13,636 nucleotides of DNA from Bacillota bacterium (GTDB taxonomy: Bacteria; Bacillota; Dethiobacteria; Dethiobacterales; Dethiobacteraceae), in the NCBI GenBank assembly GCA_012841735.1, contig DUUE01000149.1, positions 1 to 13,636 on the forward strand, in the 5' to 3' direction. A program made the translations under genes and the position numbers. Within the stretch, counting starts at the first letter, position 1; every line of letters begins with the position of its first letter. Shown here in pieces: positions 1 through 5,370 of this stretch. The notes under the pieces are model-generated. The model was given only the letters and a program-made list of their open reading frames with translations, did not search any database and was not told the origin of the DNA.

Positions 1-351
1 CTGGCGGCCGCAGGTATAGAGGCGGCGGCGGCCGGGGCGCCGGAAGTGTTTGTGGCGACCGCCGGGGTACGGCAAACGGACGCACTGCCGTATGTCATGG
101 CACTGCGCCATGCGGGACTCGCGGCGGAAATGGACTTTCTGAACCGCAGTTTAAAAGCACAGTTGAAGTTTGCAGACAAAAAAGGAATTCGCTTTGTGGT
201 CCTGCTTGGTGAAGCCGAACTGGCGGCGGGACAGGCTACTGTGAAGGACATGCGGGACGGCGGGCAGGAAACAGTGGCGCTGGACGGGCTTTGTGCTTAC
301 CTGGCGGTACGGGTGAAGGAGGAAACTAACAATGGAACTACGGACAATTAA
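1..351 (+). CDS. hisS: Histidyl-tRNA synthetase, C-terminal part (5' truncated by window)
   Basis: The frame is open from the first base and stops at TAA 349-351, giving the last 116 residues of a protein whose start lies outside the window. The sequence matches the anticodon-binding domain of class IIa HisRS. An alpha/beta segment containing VFVATAGV is followed by MDFLNRSLKAQLKFADKKG and then VVLLGEAELAAGQATVKDM. These are the typical 'RSLKAQ..A...G...V...GE.E...G...(K/R)DM' blocks that recognise tRNA-His. The enzyme charges tRNA-His with histidine in the cytoplasm. The catalytic motifs 1-3 are not in the window. The end overlaps the start of aspS by 20 bp, the usual hisS-aspS pairing of Firmicutes, so the two are very probably cotranscribed. 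HisZ, a HisRS paralogue that lacks this domain, is ruled out. Confidence 0.95.
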   Translation: MAAAGIEAAAAGAPEVFVATAGVRQTDALPYVMALRHAGLAAEMDFLNRSLKAQLKFADKKGIRFVVLLGEAELAAGQATVKDMRDGGQETVALDGLCAYLAVRVKEETNNGTTDN

Positions 352-2098
352 ATGCGGTGAAGTCCGGGAGGCGCATATCGGCCGGACAGTGGTGGTAAAC
401 GGCTGGGTGCAGCGGCGCCGTGACCACGGCAAACTGATTTTTGTCGATCTCCGGGACCGCAGCGGCCTGGTACAGGTGGTGTTTAATTTCGAACGGGACC
501 AAAACATGTTTGCCCTGGCGGAGAGTATCCGCAGCGAATATGTGCTCTCCGTGCGCGGCGAGGTTGTGGCCCGGGCGCCCGAGGCGGTAAACCCCAAACT
601 GGGAACGGGTGCCGTGGAAATCCATGCCGCCAGTCTGGAAGTGTTAAACAGCGCAAAGACACCGCCTTTTTACCTGGAAGACGGTGTGGAAGTGGATGAA
701 AATATCCGCCTGAAATACCGCTACCTTGACCTGCGGCGGCCGGAAATGCTGCAAAATCTGATGCTGCGTCATCGCGTCTGCCAGTTGACACGGGAATTTC
801 TGGACAGGGAAGGTTTTCTGGAAGTGGAAACTCCCATGCTGACAAGAAGCACCCCGGAAGGTGCACGGGACTACCTGGTGCCGAGCAGGGTCAGCCCGGG
901 TGCTTTTTATGCCCTGCCGCAGTCGCCGCAGTTGTTCAAGCAGTTGCTGATGGTGGCCGGGGTTGAGCGTTATTTCCAGATTGCCCGCTGTTTCCGGGAC
1001 GAGGATTTGCGGGCGGACAGGCAGCCTGAATTTACCCAGATTGATATTGAGCTTTCTTTCTGTGACCGGGAAATGATCCTGGAAATGATGGAAAGAATGA
1101 TTGCCCATATCTTTAAAGGGGCACTGGGGGAGGATATACCGGTTCCTTTCCCGCGCCTCTCTTACCATGAGGCCATGGAGCGTTTCGGCAGCGACAAGCC
1201 GGATACACGTTTCGGCCTGGAACTGAAAGATATTTCCGGCCTGGTGGCCGGGAGCGGCTTTAAAGTATTCAGGCAGGCGGTGGCAGGCGGCGGTGTGGTA
1301 AAGGGTATTAACGCCAAAGGCTGCGGTGTTTTCAGCCGCAGGGAAATTGACGAACTGACGGCTTATGCGGCCCGTTTTGGCGCCAAAGGGCTGGCGTATC
1401 TCTATGTGGAAAAGGACGGTGTCCGTTCTCCCATCGCCAAGTTTTTCGACCGGGAGGTACTGGATGCCGTGGTGGCCGGCCTGGAAGGGGAACCGGGTGA
1501 CTTGTTGCTTTTTGTGGCGGACAAGTATGAAGTGGCCTGCCACGCTTTGGGCGCACTGCGCCTGCATTTGGCCGAACGCCTGGGGCTTGTCGATAATTCC
1601 CGGTGGAACTTTTTGTGGGTTGTTGAATTCCCGCTGCTGTCTTATGACGAAGAAGAAGGCCGCTGGGTGGCAAACCACCATCCCTTTACCTCGCCCGTGG
1701 ACGGGGACCTGGCGCTTTTGGCAAGCGAGCCGCAGAAAGTGCGCGCCAAGGCCTATGACATGGTGCTGAACGGTGTTGAGGTCGGCGGGGGGAGCCTGCG
1801 GATTTACAAACGGGAAGTACAGGAAAAAATGTTTACAGTACTGGGCTTCAGCCCGGAGCGTGCCCGGGAGCAGTTTGGCTTTTTGCTCGATGCCTTTGAG
1901 TACGGGACACCGCCCCACGGCGGTATTGCCTTTGGCCTGGACCGCCTGGTAATGTTAATGGCCGGCCGGAAATCCATCCGGGATGTAATTGCCTTCCCGA
2001 AAACAGCCCTGGGAGGCGACCCGTTGACGGGAGCGCCGGCACCCGTTGCGGACAAACAACTGCAGGAACTGCATATCCGCCCTGCAACCAAAAATTAA
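332..2098 (+). CDS. aspS: Aspartyl-tRNA synthetase (bacterial type, possibly Asp/Asn non-discriminating)
   Basis: This complete 588-residue class IIb synthetase has the normal length for bacterial AspRS. It begins with the OB-fold anticodon-binding domain (about 1-110, with NGWVQRRRDHGKLIFVDLRD). The catalytic core follows: ETPMLTRSTPEGARDYLVPS; motif 2, FRDEDLRADRQPEFTQID, from F221 with the catalytic Arg222; and motif 3, GIAFGLDRLVMLMAG, with Arg538. Between motifs 2 and 3 lies the bacterial GAD insertion (roughly 290-420). The start ATG at 332 follows AAGGAGG at 316-322 with a 9-base spacer, all inside the end of hisS, so translation is probably coupled. His32 in RRDHG occupies the position where Escherichia coli AspRS has Leu and the non-discriminating Pseudomonas enzyme has His. 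This suggests, but does not prove, that tRNA-Asn is also charged with Asp. No clear terminator follows the stop codon. Confidence 0.97.
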   Translation: MELRTIKCGEVREAHIGRTVVVNGWVQRRRDHGKLIFVDLRDRSGLVQVVFNFERDQNMFALAESIRSEYVLSVRGEVVARAPEAVNPKLGTGAVEIHAASLEVLNSAKTPPFYLEDGVEVDENIRLKYRYLDLRRPEMLQNLMLRHRVCQLTREFLDREGFLEVETPMLTRSTPEGARDYLVPSRVSPGAFYALPQSPQLFKQLLMVAGVERYFQIARCFRDEDLRADRQPEFTQIDIELSFCDREMILEMMERMIAHIFKGALGEDIPVPFPRLSYHEAMERFGSDKPDTRFGLELKDISGLVAGSGFKVFRQAVAGGGVVKGINAKGCGVFSRREIDELTAYAARFGAKGLAYLYVEKDGVRSPIAKFFDREVLDAVVAGLEGEPGDLLLFVADKYEVACHALGALRLHLAERLGLVDNSRWNFLWVVEFPLLSYDEEEGRWVANHHPFTSPVDGDLALLASEPQKVRAKAYDMVLNGVEVGGGSLRIYKREVQEKMFTVLGFSPERAREQFGFLLDAFEYGTPPHGGIAFGLDRLVMLMAGRKSIRDVIAFPKTALGGDPLTGAPAPVADKQLQELHIRPATKN

Positions 2099-2112
2099 TC
2101 TTTTGTTAATGT

Positions 2113-2397
2113 TTAGTGAGCCGGGTTCAATTTGGAAACAAGGTCATGGATAATGTTGGAACCGCGGGAAATAATAAGTCCTGTCAGCAGGTAGTCCAGA
2201 AGCGGGTAAAAGGGCACAATATTAAAGAGAGACAACAGGCCGCTTGTGGTGGTAACACACAGAATCATGCCCAGGAGAATGGCGATTACTTTGCTGTAAT
2301 GGCCCCGCACCGGCGGGAAGAGCGATTTAATAATTTCTGTGGCGAATTCGACAACAATGGCCAGCACAACAATGGTCGTAAGCGCTTCAAATGTCAT
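2113..2397 (-). CDS. Small membrane protein of unknown function
   Basis: I do not recognise a named family. The 94-residue product is strongly hydrophobic. One likely membrane helix lies at about residues 4-20 (LTTIVVLAIVVEFATEI), a second at about 35-60 (KVIAILLGMILCVTTTSGLL), and a possible third at about 62-78. A short polar C-terminal tail, ISRGSNIIHDLVSKL, looks like a conserved signature. Size and topology resemble small holin-like or scaffold membrane proteins, but nothing shows that activity. The ATG (complement of 2395-2397) follows an AAGGGTGAG ribosome binding site (complement of 2403-2411) with a 5-base spacer. That signal and the clean membrane pattern support a real gene rather than a shadow. 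It converges on aspS with only 14 bases between the stops, and it diverges from the 6S RNA promoter. I see no convincing promoter or terminator for it. Confidence 0.8.
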   Translation of the reverse strand: MTFEALTTIVVLAIVVEFATEIIKSLFPPVRGHYSKVIAILLGMILCVTTTSGLLSLFNIVPFYPLLDYLLTGLIISRGSNIIHDLVSKLNPAH

Positions 2398-2469
2398 GCT
2401 TGCTCACCCTTTCATGCTTTTAGTCTATTTTTATGGCAAAATCTCACGCCTTATGTGATCTTCTTCCAC

Positions 2470-2498
2470 TTGCCTGCGGGAAAATAACTTGTTATAAT
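2470..2498 (+). promoter_or_regulatory. Sigma-A-type promoter of the 6S RNA
   Basis: A -35 element TTGCCT (2470-2475) and a perfect -10 TATAAT (2493-2498) are separated by 17 bases, the optimal housekeeping spacing. Transcription would start near 2505, about 28 bases before the closing helix of the 6S RNA. No open reading frame with a ribosome binding site follows, which fits a promoter for a non-coding RNA. Confidence 0.8.
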
Positions 2499-2524
2499 GA
2501 ACACACAGAAAAAAACGACAAAAT

Positions 2525-2713
2525 TACATGCGCCCTGCTATGTTTGTGTCAGCCGTATTAAGTTTTGAGCTAACACCATTTAAAGGGGAGCCCGGCTCTG
2601 TGTGCAGCGCATATGCCTTTGCCCGCAAAGGACATGTAAAGTACACAGGAGGGCACCCACCTGTAGAGAGAGCAGTTCAAAACTCACGGTGAATCACGGC
2701 ATGGTGGGGTTTT
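2525..2713 (+). ncRNA. ssrS: 6S RNA (RNA polymerase-binding regulatory RNA)
   Basis: 6S RNA mimics an open promoter and sequesters the sigma-A RNA polymerase holoenzyme, mainly in stationary phase. Visible pairing builds the family's long rod. The closing helix is 2533-2542 with 2700-2709 (10 pairs, including G-U), extended by GTG 2546-2548 with CAC 2695-2697. An 11-pair helix follows, 2561-2571 with 2674-2684. Next comes a large central asymmetric bubble (2572-2589 against 2655-2673), where polymerase would bind. Beyond it are GCCC/GGGC (2590-2593/2651-2654), an 8-pair helix (2598-2605/2641-2648) and an apical hairpin (2616-2621/2626-2631, loop CCCG). The position just downstream of aspS matches Bacillus subtilis 6S-1 (bsrA). 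The exact 5' end is uncertain: the promoter predicts about 2505, and processing could trim to the helix. The call rests on structure and position, not on a covariance search. Confidence 0.85.
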
Positions 2714-2718
2714 TCTTT
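2700..2718 (+). terminator. 3' end and terminator of the 6S RNA
   Basis: The 3' strand of the closing helix (2700-2709, ending GGTGGGG) runs straight into a T-rich tract (2710-2718). The RNA's own closing helix may therefore serve as the termination hairpin stem, although the full stem spans the whole RNA. The T tract ends only four bases before the -35 box of the next promoter. Confidence 0.5.
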
Positions 2719-2721
2719 TAC

Positions 2722-2750
2722 TTGTCCCGTTTTTGCATGAACGTTATAAT
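2722..2750 (+). promoter_or_regulatory. Promoter of the DUF156 regulator gene
   Basis: TTGTCC (2722-2727) and a perfect TATAAT (2745-2750) stand 17 bases apart, giving a predicted start near 2757 and a leader of about 50 bases. The decamer around the -10, GTTATAATGA, is identical to that of the 6S promoter at 2491-2500. Confidence 0.75.
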
Positions 2751-2755
2751 GAATG

Positions 2756-2774
2756 TACATTAATGCATAATGTA
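2756..2774. promoter_or_regulatory. Inverted repeat, candidate operator at the start of the regulator transcript
   Basis: The perfect 7-bp arms TACATTA (2756-2762) and TAATGTA (2768-2774) flank a 5-base centre, ATGCA. The repeat begins at the predicted transcription start, a typical place for a repressor to block transcription. It lacks the G/C tracts of well-studied CsoR operators, so binding by the adjacent DUF156 protein is an inference from position only. Part of the element, ATGCATAAT, recurs at the second promoter (3109-3117). Confidence 0.45.
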
Positions 2775-2808
2775 ACAGGTTAACAAGTCTGAGTGCGAGG
2801 TGAAAGAA

Positions 2809-3072
2809 GTGGACGGGGAACGCCAGTCAATAATCAACCGCTTGAACAGAATTGAAGGCCAGGTAAAAGGCATCAGGAAAATGGTCGAAGAGGAGCAAAA
2901 CTGTGCGGAAATCCTGATGCAGGTGGCTGCCGTCAAAGCCGCCATCAATAAAGTGGGAACAATTGTTTTCCAGACCCATTTCCGCCGCTGCCTGGAAGCG
3001 GCCGTCAGGGGAGAGCAGGATCTGGCTTTTGTGGATGATGTCATGAAAATGCTGACAAAATACATAAGTTGA
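2809..3072 (+). CDS. CsoR/FrmR-family (DUF156) metal- or thiol-responsive transcriptional regulator
   Basis: This is an all-helical DUF156 repressor of 87 residues. The N-terminal DNA-binding signature is IINRLNRIEGQVKGIRKMVEE, followed by CAEILMQVAAVKAAINKVG. The ligand residues Cys32, His57 and Cys61 keep the C-x24-H-x3-C spacing of Cu(I)-sensing CsoR. The persulfide sensor CstR lacks the histidine, and FrmR lacks the second cysteine. I chose GTG 2809 because AGGTGA (2798-2803) lies 5 bases upstream. The in-frame GTG at 2800 would add three residues but has no binding site. No copper pump or chaperone gene is nearby. The gene is followed at once by ccdA and a thioredoxin-like gene, so control of a thiol-disulfide pathway, perhaps in response to copper or reactive sulfur, is an inference. 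Family assignment is firm, ligand is not. Confidence 0.9.
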   Translation: MDGERQSIINRLNRIEGQVKGIRKMVEEEQNCAEILMQVAAVKAAINKVGTIVFQTHFRRCLEAAVRGEQDLAFVDDVMKMLTKYIS

Positions 3073-3088
3073 AAAGGATGAAAGCCTC

Positions 3089-3117
3089 TTGACAAAACGC
3101 CAATCAGCATGCATAAT
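3089..3117 (+). promoter_or_regulatory. Promoter of the ccdA-thioredoxin unit
   Basis: A perfect -35 TTGACA (3089-3094) and CATAAT (3112-3117) are separated by 17 bases, with a predicted start near 3124, 27 bases before the ccdA ATG. The -10 region contains ATGCATAAT (3109-3117), the same nine bases found in the centre of the inverted repeat upstream of the regulator. A shared regulator could therefore act at both places. Confidence 0.7.
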
Positions 3118-3150
3118 AGAAAGCATCTAAAATACCCCGAGGAGGTATCT

Positions 3151-3837
3151 ATGGAACAAGGTAACTTGTCTGTGATGATCGCCTTTTTCGCCGGGGTTGT
3201 TTCTTTTTTTTCCCCGTGCCATCTGCCGCTTGTTCCTGTATACCTGGGCTTTTTGGCCGGCTCCGTTGCCGGTACAGGCGGAGCCCCGCAAAAAAACAGG
3301 GTATTGTTTAACAGTCTCAATTTTGTGGTGGGCTTCAGCGCCGTCTTTCTTTTGCTGGGAGTCGTGGCAAGCTGGTTTGCCGCTTTTTTTGCCGCCCACC
3401 AGCCCCTGCTGCAGCGCCTGGCAGGCGGCCTGATTATCCTTTTTGGCCTGCATTTGTCAGGGTTTTTACCGCTGCCTTTCCTTTTACGGGAGAAGCGCCT
3501 GCAATACCGGCCGCAGGCGGCAGGACCCGGGACGGCGCTTGTGCTGGGCGTGGCTTTTGCCTCCGGCTGGACGCCCTGTATCGGGCCTGTCCTCGGGGCG
3601 ATTCTGGCCTATACGGCAGCAAGCGGCGGCGGGGTTTTGCTGCTTGCCGCCTTTTCCCTGGGCATGGCCTTCCCATTCCTGCTGGCAGCTTTCCTGGTGG
3701 AGCGGCTTGCCCCTTTTGTGGATCGTTATGTCCGGTATCTTCCCGCCCTGCAACGGGGGTTTGGCGTTTTGCTTGTGCTTTTCGGCCTGGCTGTTTTTTC
3801 CGGCTGGCTCACCAGGCTTACGCTGATTCTTACTTAA
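3151..3837 (+). CDS. ccdA: Cytochrome c biogenesis protein CcdA (DsbD transmembrane family)
   Basis: CcdA moves reducing power from cytoplasmic thioredoxin across the membrane to extracytoplasmic thioredoxin-like proteins that serve cytochrome c maturation, sporulation or other thiol repair. The 228-residue product is almost entirely hydrophobic, consistent with six membrane helices. It carries the two family cysteines in context: Cys23 in SFFSPCHLPLVPVYLGFLAG and Cys143 in GWTPCIGPVLGA. The inverted-repeat architecture (helices 1-3 and 4-6) is visible from these two PC motifs. ATG 3151 was chosen because GAGGAGG (3139-3145) lies 5 bases upstream. The in-frame ATG at 3109 would lie upstream of the predicted transcription start and would add residues unlike the family. 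The thioredoxin-like partner gene follows after 13 bases, and the two are surely one operon. Confidence 0.95.
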   Translation: MEQGNLSVMIAFFAGVVSFFSPCHLPLVPVYLGFLAGSVAGTGGAPQKNRVLFNSLNFVVGFSAVFLLLGVVASWFAAFFAAHQPLLQRLAGGLIILFGLHLSGFLPLPFLLREKRLQYRPQAAGPGTALVLGVAFASGWTPCIGPVLGAILAYTAASGGGVLLLAAFSLGMAFPFLLAAFLVERLAPFVDRYVRYLPALQRGFGVLLVLFGLAVFSGWLTRLTLILT

Positions 3838-3850
3838 TACAGGAGGCTAT

Positions 3851-4354
3851 ATGAGAAAATTCCTTCCGCTTATCATTGTGCTTGCCGCCCTGGCAATCGC
3901 CATTCCTCTCCTGTCATACCTGCGCCCGCCGGAAGGACTGACGGAGGGCAAAAGGGCGCCCGACTTTGCCCTGCCAGCGATAGACGGCGGCGAGATAAAG
4001 CTTTCCGGCCTGCGGGGGCAGGTGGTCATGCTTAATTTCTGGTCCGCCGGCTGCGGGCCGTGTCGTGCGGAAATGCCGTACATGCAGGAGGTTTATGAGG
4101 AGCTGCGTGACGAGGGCCTCACCATTGTGGCCGTCAATCTTGACAGTCCCCTTATTGCAGCCGCCTTTGCGCAGGAATACGGCCTTACTTTCCCGGTAGT
4201 CACGGATACTGAATACGATGTCAGCTTACGCTATGAAGTGCAGTATATCCCGAAAACACTCATTTTAGACCGGCGGGGAATTATCCGTTTTGTCGGCGTG
4301 GGCTCGTTTACTTCCGCGGCGCAGCTGCGCGGCCTGCTTACAAACTGGCTGTAA
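3851..4354 (+). CDS. Membrane-anchored TlpA/ResA-like thiol-disulfide oxidoreductase
   Basis: The product is 167 residues. An uncleaved N-terminal membrane anchor lies at about 5-22 (LPLIIVLAALAIAIPLLS, no lipobox cysteine), followed by an extracytoplasmic thioredoxin fold of the AhpC-TSA/Redoxin type. The fold shows APDFALPAIDGGEIKLSGLRG, the active site NFWSAGCGPCRAEMP with Cys68 and Cys71, and the cis-proline loop YIPKT with Pro134. The residue before the first cysteine is glycine, where ResA, TlpA and thioredoxins normally have tryptophan. The protein would receive electrons from the adjacent CcdA and reduce disulfides outside the membrane. Its true substrate (apocytochrome c or another) cannot be read here. 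AGGAGG (3841-3846) stands 4 bases before the ATG. The final codons form the 5' arm of the terminator. Confidence 0.92.
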   Translation: MRKFLPLIIVLAALAIAIPLLSYLRPPEGLTEGKRAPDFALPAIDGGEIKLSGLRGQVVMLNFWSAGCGPCRAEMPYMQEVYEELRDEGLTIVAVNLDSPLIAAAFAQEYGLTFPVVTDTEYDVSLRYEVQYIPKTLILDRRGIIRFVGVGSFTSAAQLRGLLTNWL

Positions 4355-4368
4355 GCAGGCTGTTTTTT
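4332..4368 (+). terminator. Intrinsic terminator overlapping the end of the thioredoxin-like gene
   Basis: An 11-bp perfect stem, GCCTGCTTACA (4332-4342) with TGTAAGCAGGC (4350-4360), encloses a 7-base loop and is followed by T6 (4363-4368). The stop codon TAA (4352-4354) lies inside the 3' arm, so the terminator is built into the last codons of the gene. Confidence 0.9.
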
Positions 4369-4531
4369 CTGGGGACAGCGGAGCAGGATTCGGACACCGG
4401 GGAGCGAATTATATACCACAACGCATTTTCCAGTCTTCTCTCCGGGACAGTTGCATATTATGGTAGTACCATCTTTTTGCCTGTGGTCTTTTCCGCTGTT
4501 GTGGACAGAAGTCAGTGCAAGGAGGCGGCAG

Positions 4532-4705
4532 ATGGAAAACAGTGACGGGAAAGTAGAGTTTTTATGTCTGGGGTGCGGATTGCAGGGATTGACAGAGTGG
4601 CCCGCAGCAGGGCCGGACGGCTGTAATTTGTGTCCCAAGTGCGGCGAGTATGTTATTACATCGCACGTCCTGAAAAAAGAACAGGTAAAACTGGTGCATG
4701 TTTAA
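4532..4705 (+). CDS. Small zinc-ribbon protein of unknown function
   Basis: I do not recognise a named family. The 57-residue product contains two CxxC knuckles, CLGC (Cys12, Cys15) and CPKC (Cys34, Cys37), separated by 18 residues. This is the arrangement of a single four-cysteine zinc ribbon. A fifth cysteine, Cys31, sits next to the second knuckle. The C-terminal tail, ITSHVLKKEQVKLVHV, is basic. Such ribbons usually bind nucleic acid or a protein partner, but nothing here tells which. ATG 4532 was chosen for the strong AAGGAGG at 4519-4525 with a 6-base spacer. The in-frame ATG at 4451 has no binding site and would add non-conserved-looking sequence. It lies between two terminators, so it is monocistronic. 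I found no convincing promoter in 4369-4518. Confidence 0.75.
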   Translation: MENSDGKVEFLCLGCGLQGLTEWPAAGPDGCNLCPKCGEYVITSHVLKKEQVKLVHV

Positions 4706-4730
4706 AGCCCCAAGCGGGGGCTTTTTTTTT
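4704..4730 (+). terminator. Intrinsic terminator of the zinc-ribbon gene
   Basis: AAAGCCCC (4704-4711) pairs with GGGGCTTT (4717-4724) around a 5-base loop, and nine T's run through 4730. It begins within the stop codon (4703-4705) and insulates this gene from the dcw cluster. Confidence 0.92.
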
Positions 4731-4834
4731 ACTCTTAACCTAAACAGGGAATTTTTTAACTTTATTTAAAAATATTAAATATTTTTTTGCCGGCAAGAAG
4801 GATTTCACAGGTTATCGTTGAATTGTAGTCAAAA

Positions 4835-4869
4835 GTGGGTTAAAGTGGAGGGAAGTGGGGGAAAGTAAC
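4835..4869 (+). promoter_or_regulatory. MraZ-type operator: four repeats at 10-bp intervals
   Basis: GTGGG (4835-4839), GTGGA (4845-4849), GTGGG (4855-4859) and a degenerate GTAAC (4865-4869) recur exactly every 10 bases, each preceded by AAA or GAA. MraZ is known to bind tandem TGGG(N) boxes separated by 5 bases upstream of its own gene, and this array fits that rule. The array lies 21 bases before the mraZ start, so it is placed for autoregulation of the whole cluster. The associated promoter is not clear. The AT-rich stretch 4751-4788 could be an UP element, and TTGCCG (4787-4792) is a weak -35 candidate. Confidence 0.8.
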
Positions 4870-4889
4870 CGGAAGGGGGGCAGGATGCC

Positions 4890-5321
4890 GTGTTCATGGG
4901 TGAATACCAGCATGTGCTGGATGCCAAAGGCCGGATTATCATGCCGGCAAAATTCCGTGAAGAACTGGGCGAGCGCTTTGTCATTACCCGTGGCCTGGAT
5001 AACTGCCTTTTTGTCTATCCGCTTTCCGAATGGACCCAACTGGAGCAAAAACTGAAGGCGCTCCCCTTTACCCGCTCAGACGCCCGGGCTTTTATGCGCT
5101 TTTTCTTTTCCGGAGCCACTGAATGCGAACTGGATAAGCAGGGACGTGTCCTGATACCCAATAACCTGCGGGAGCATGCCAAACTGCTGAAAGATGTGGT
5201 TGTCATCGGCGTATCCGGCCGTGTGGAAATCTGGAGCCAGGAAGTCTGGAATCAATACAGTGAAGCTACCGGTCTGTCCTTTGAAAGTATAGCCGAAAAA
5301 ATAATGGATATAGAGCTTTAG
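4890..5321 (+). CDS. mraZ: Transcriptional regulator MraZ
   Basis: MraZ is the first gene of most dcw clusters and encodes a ring-forming DNA-binding protein that represses the cluster promoter. The 143-residue length equals that of Bacillus MraZ. Two SpoVT/AbrB-like halves are visible, each with the DxxxR signature: DAKGR at 11-15 and DKQGR at 82-86. The family block ARAFMRFFFSGATECELDKQGRV is intact. The GTG start at 4890 gives the canonical N-terminus MFMGEYQHVLDAKGR. AGGA (4882-4885) and a G-rich stretch (4875-4880) lie upstream. Its operator repeats occupy 4835-4869. rsmH follows at once. Confidence 0.97.
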   Translation: MFMGEYQHVLDAKGRIIMPAKFREELGERFVITRGLDNCLFVYPLSEWTQLEQKLKALPFTRSDARAFMRFFFSGATECELDKQGRVLIPNNLREHAKLLKDVVVIGVSGRVEIWSQEVWNQYSEATGLSFESIAEKIMDIEL

Positions 5322-5370
5322 CATGAGGGGGAAAATAGGCGCACAGAAAAGCAGTGAGGATGTGTCCGGT

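Larger units (their letters stand above)
2398..2808. other. 411-bp intergenic region carrying 6S RNA and regulatory sites
   Basis: I see no protein-coding gene here. The stretch holds the ribosome binding site of the minus-strand membrane protein, the 6S promoter, the 6S RNA, the promoter and inverted repeat of the DUF156 gene, and that gene's leader. Confidence 0.8.

Noticed and set aside
644..1918. Long minus-strand open frame opposite aspS (424 codons)
   Set aside because: It lies entirely antisense to an intact, recognisable synthetase and its translation looks like no protein family. GC-rich codon structure leaves such frames open by chance.
2086..2115. Possible bidirectional terminator between aspS and the minus-strand gene
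   Set aside because: Only a 6-pair AT-rich stem (ATTAAT/GTTAAT) is present, too weak to support a terminator.
3109..3150. Upstream ATG for ccdA
   Set aside because: It overlaps the -10 box of the predicted promoter, upstream of the transcription start. ATG 3151 has a perfect AGGAGG.
4397..4445. Weak inverted repeat CCGGGGAG/CTCTCCGG with a TATATA between the arms
   Set aside because: The 8-bp stem has a 33-base loop and needs a G-U pair. No -35 fits the TATATA. Not enough to call a regulatory element.
4451..4531. Upstream ATG for the zinc-ribbon gene
   Set aside because: It has no Shine-Dalgarno sequence, while AAGGAGG precedes ATG 4532 at ideal spacing.
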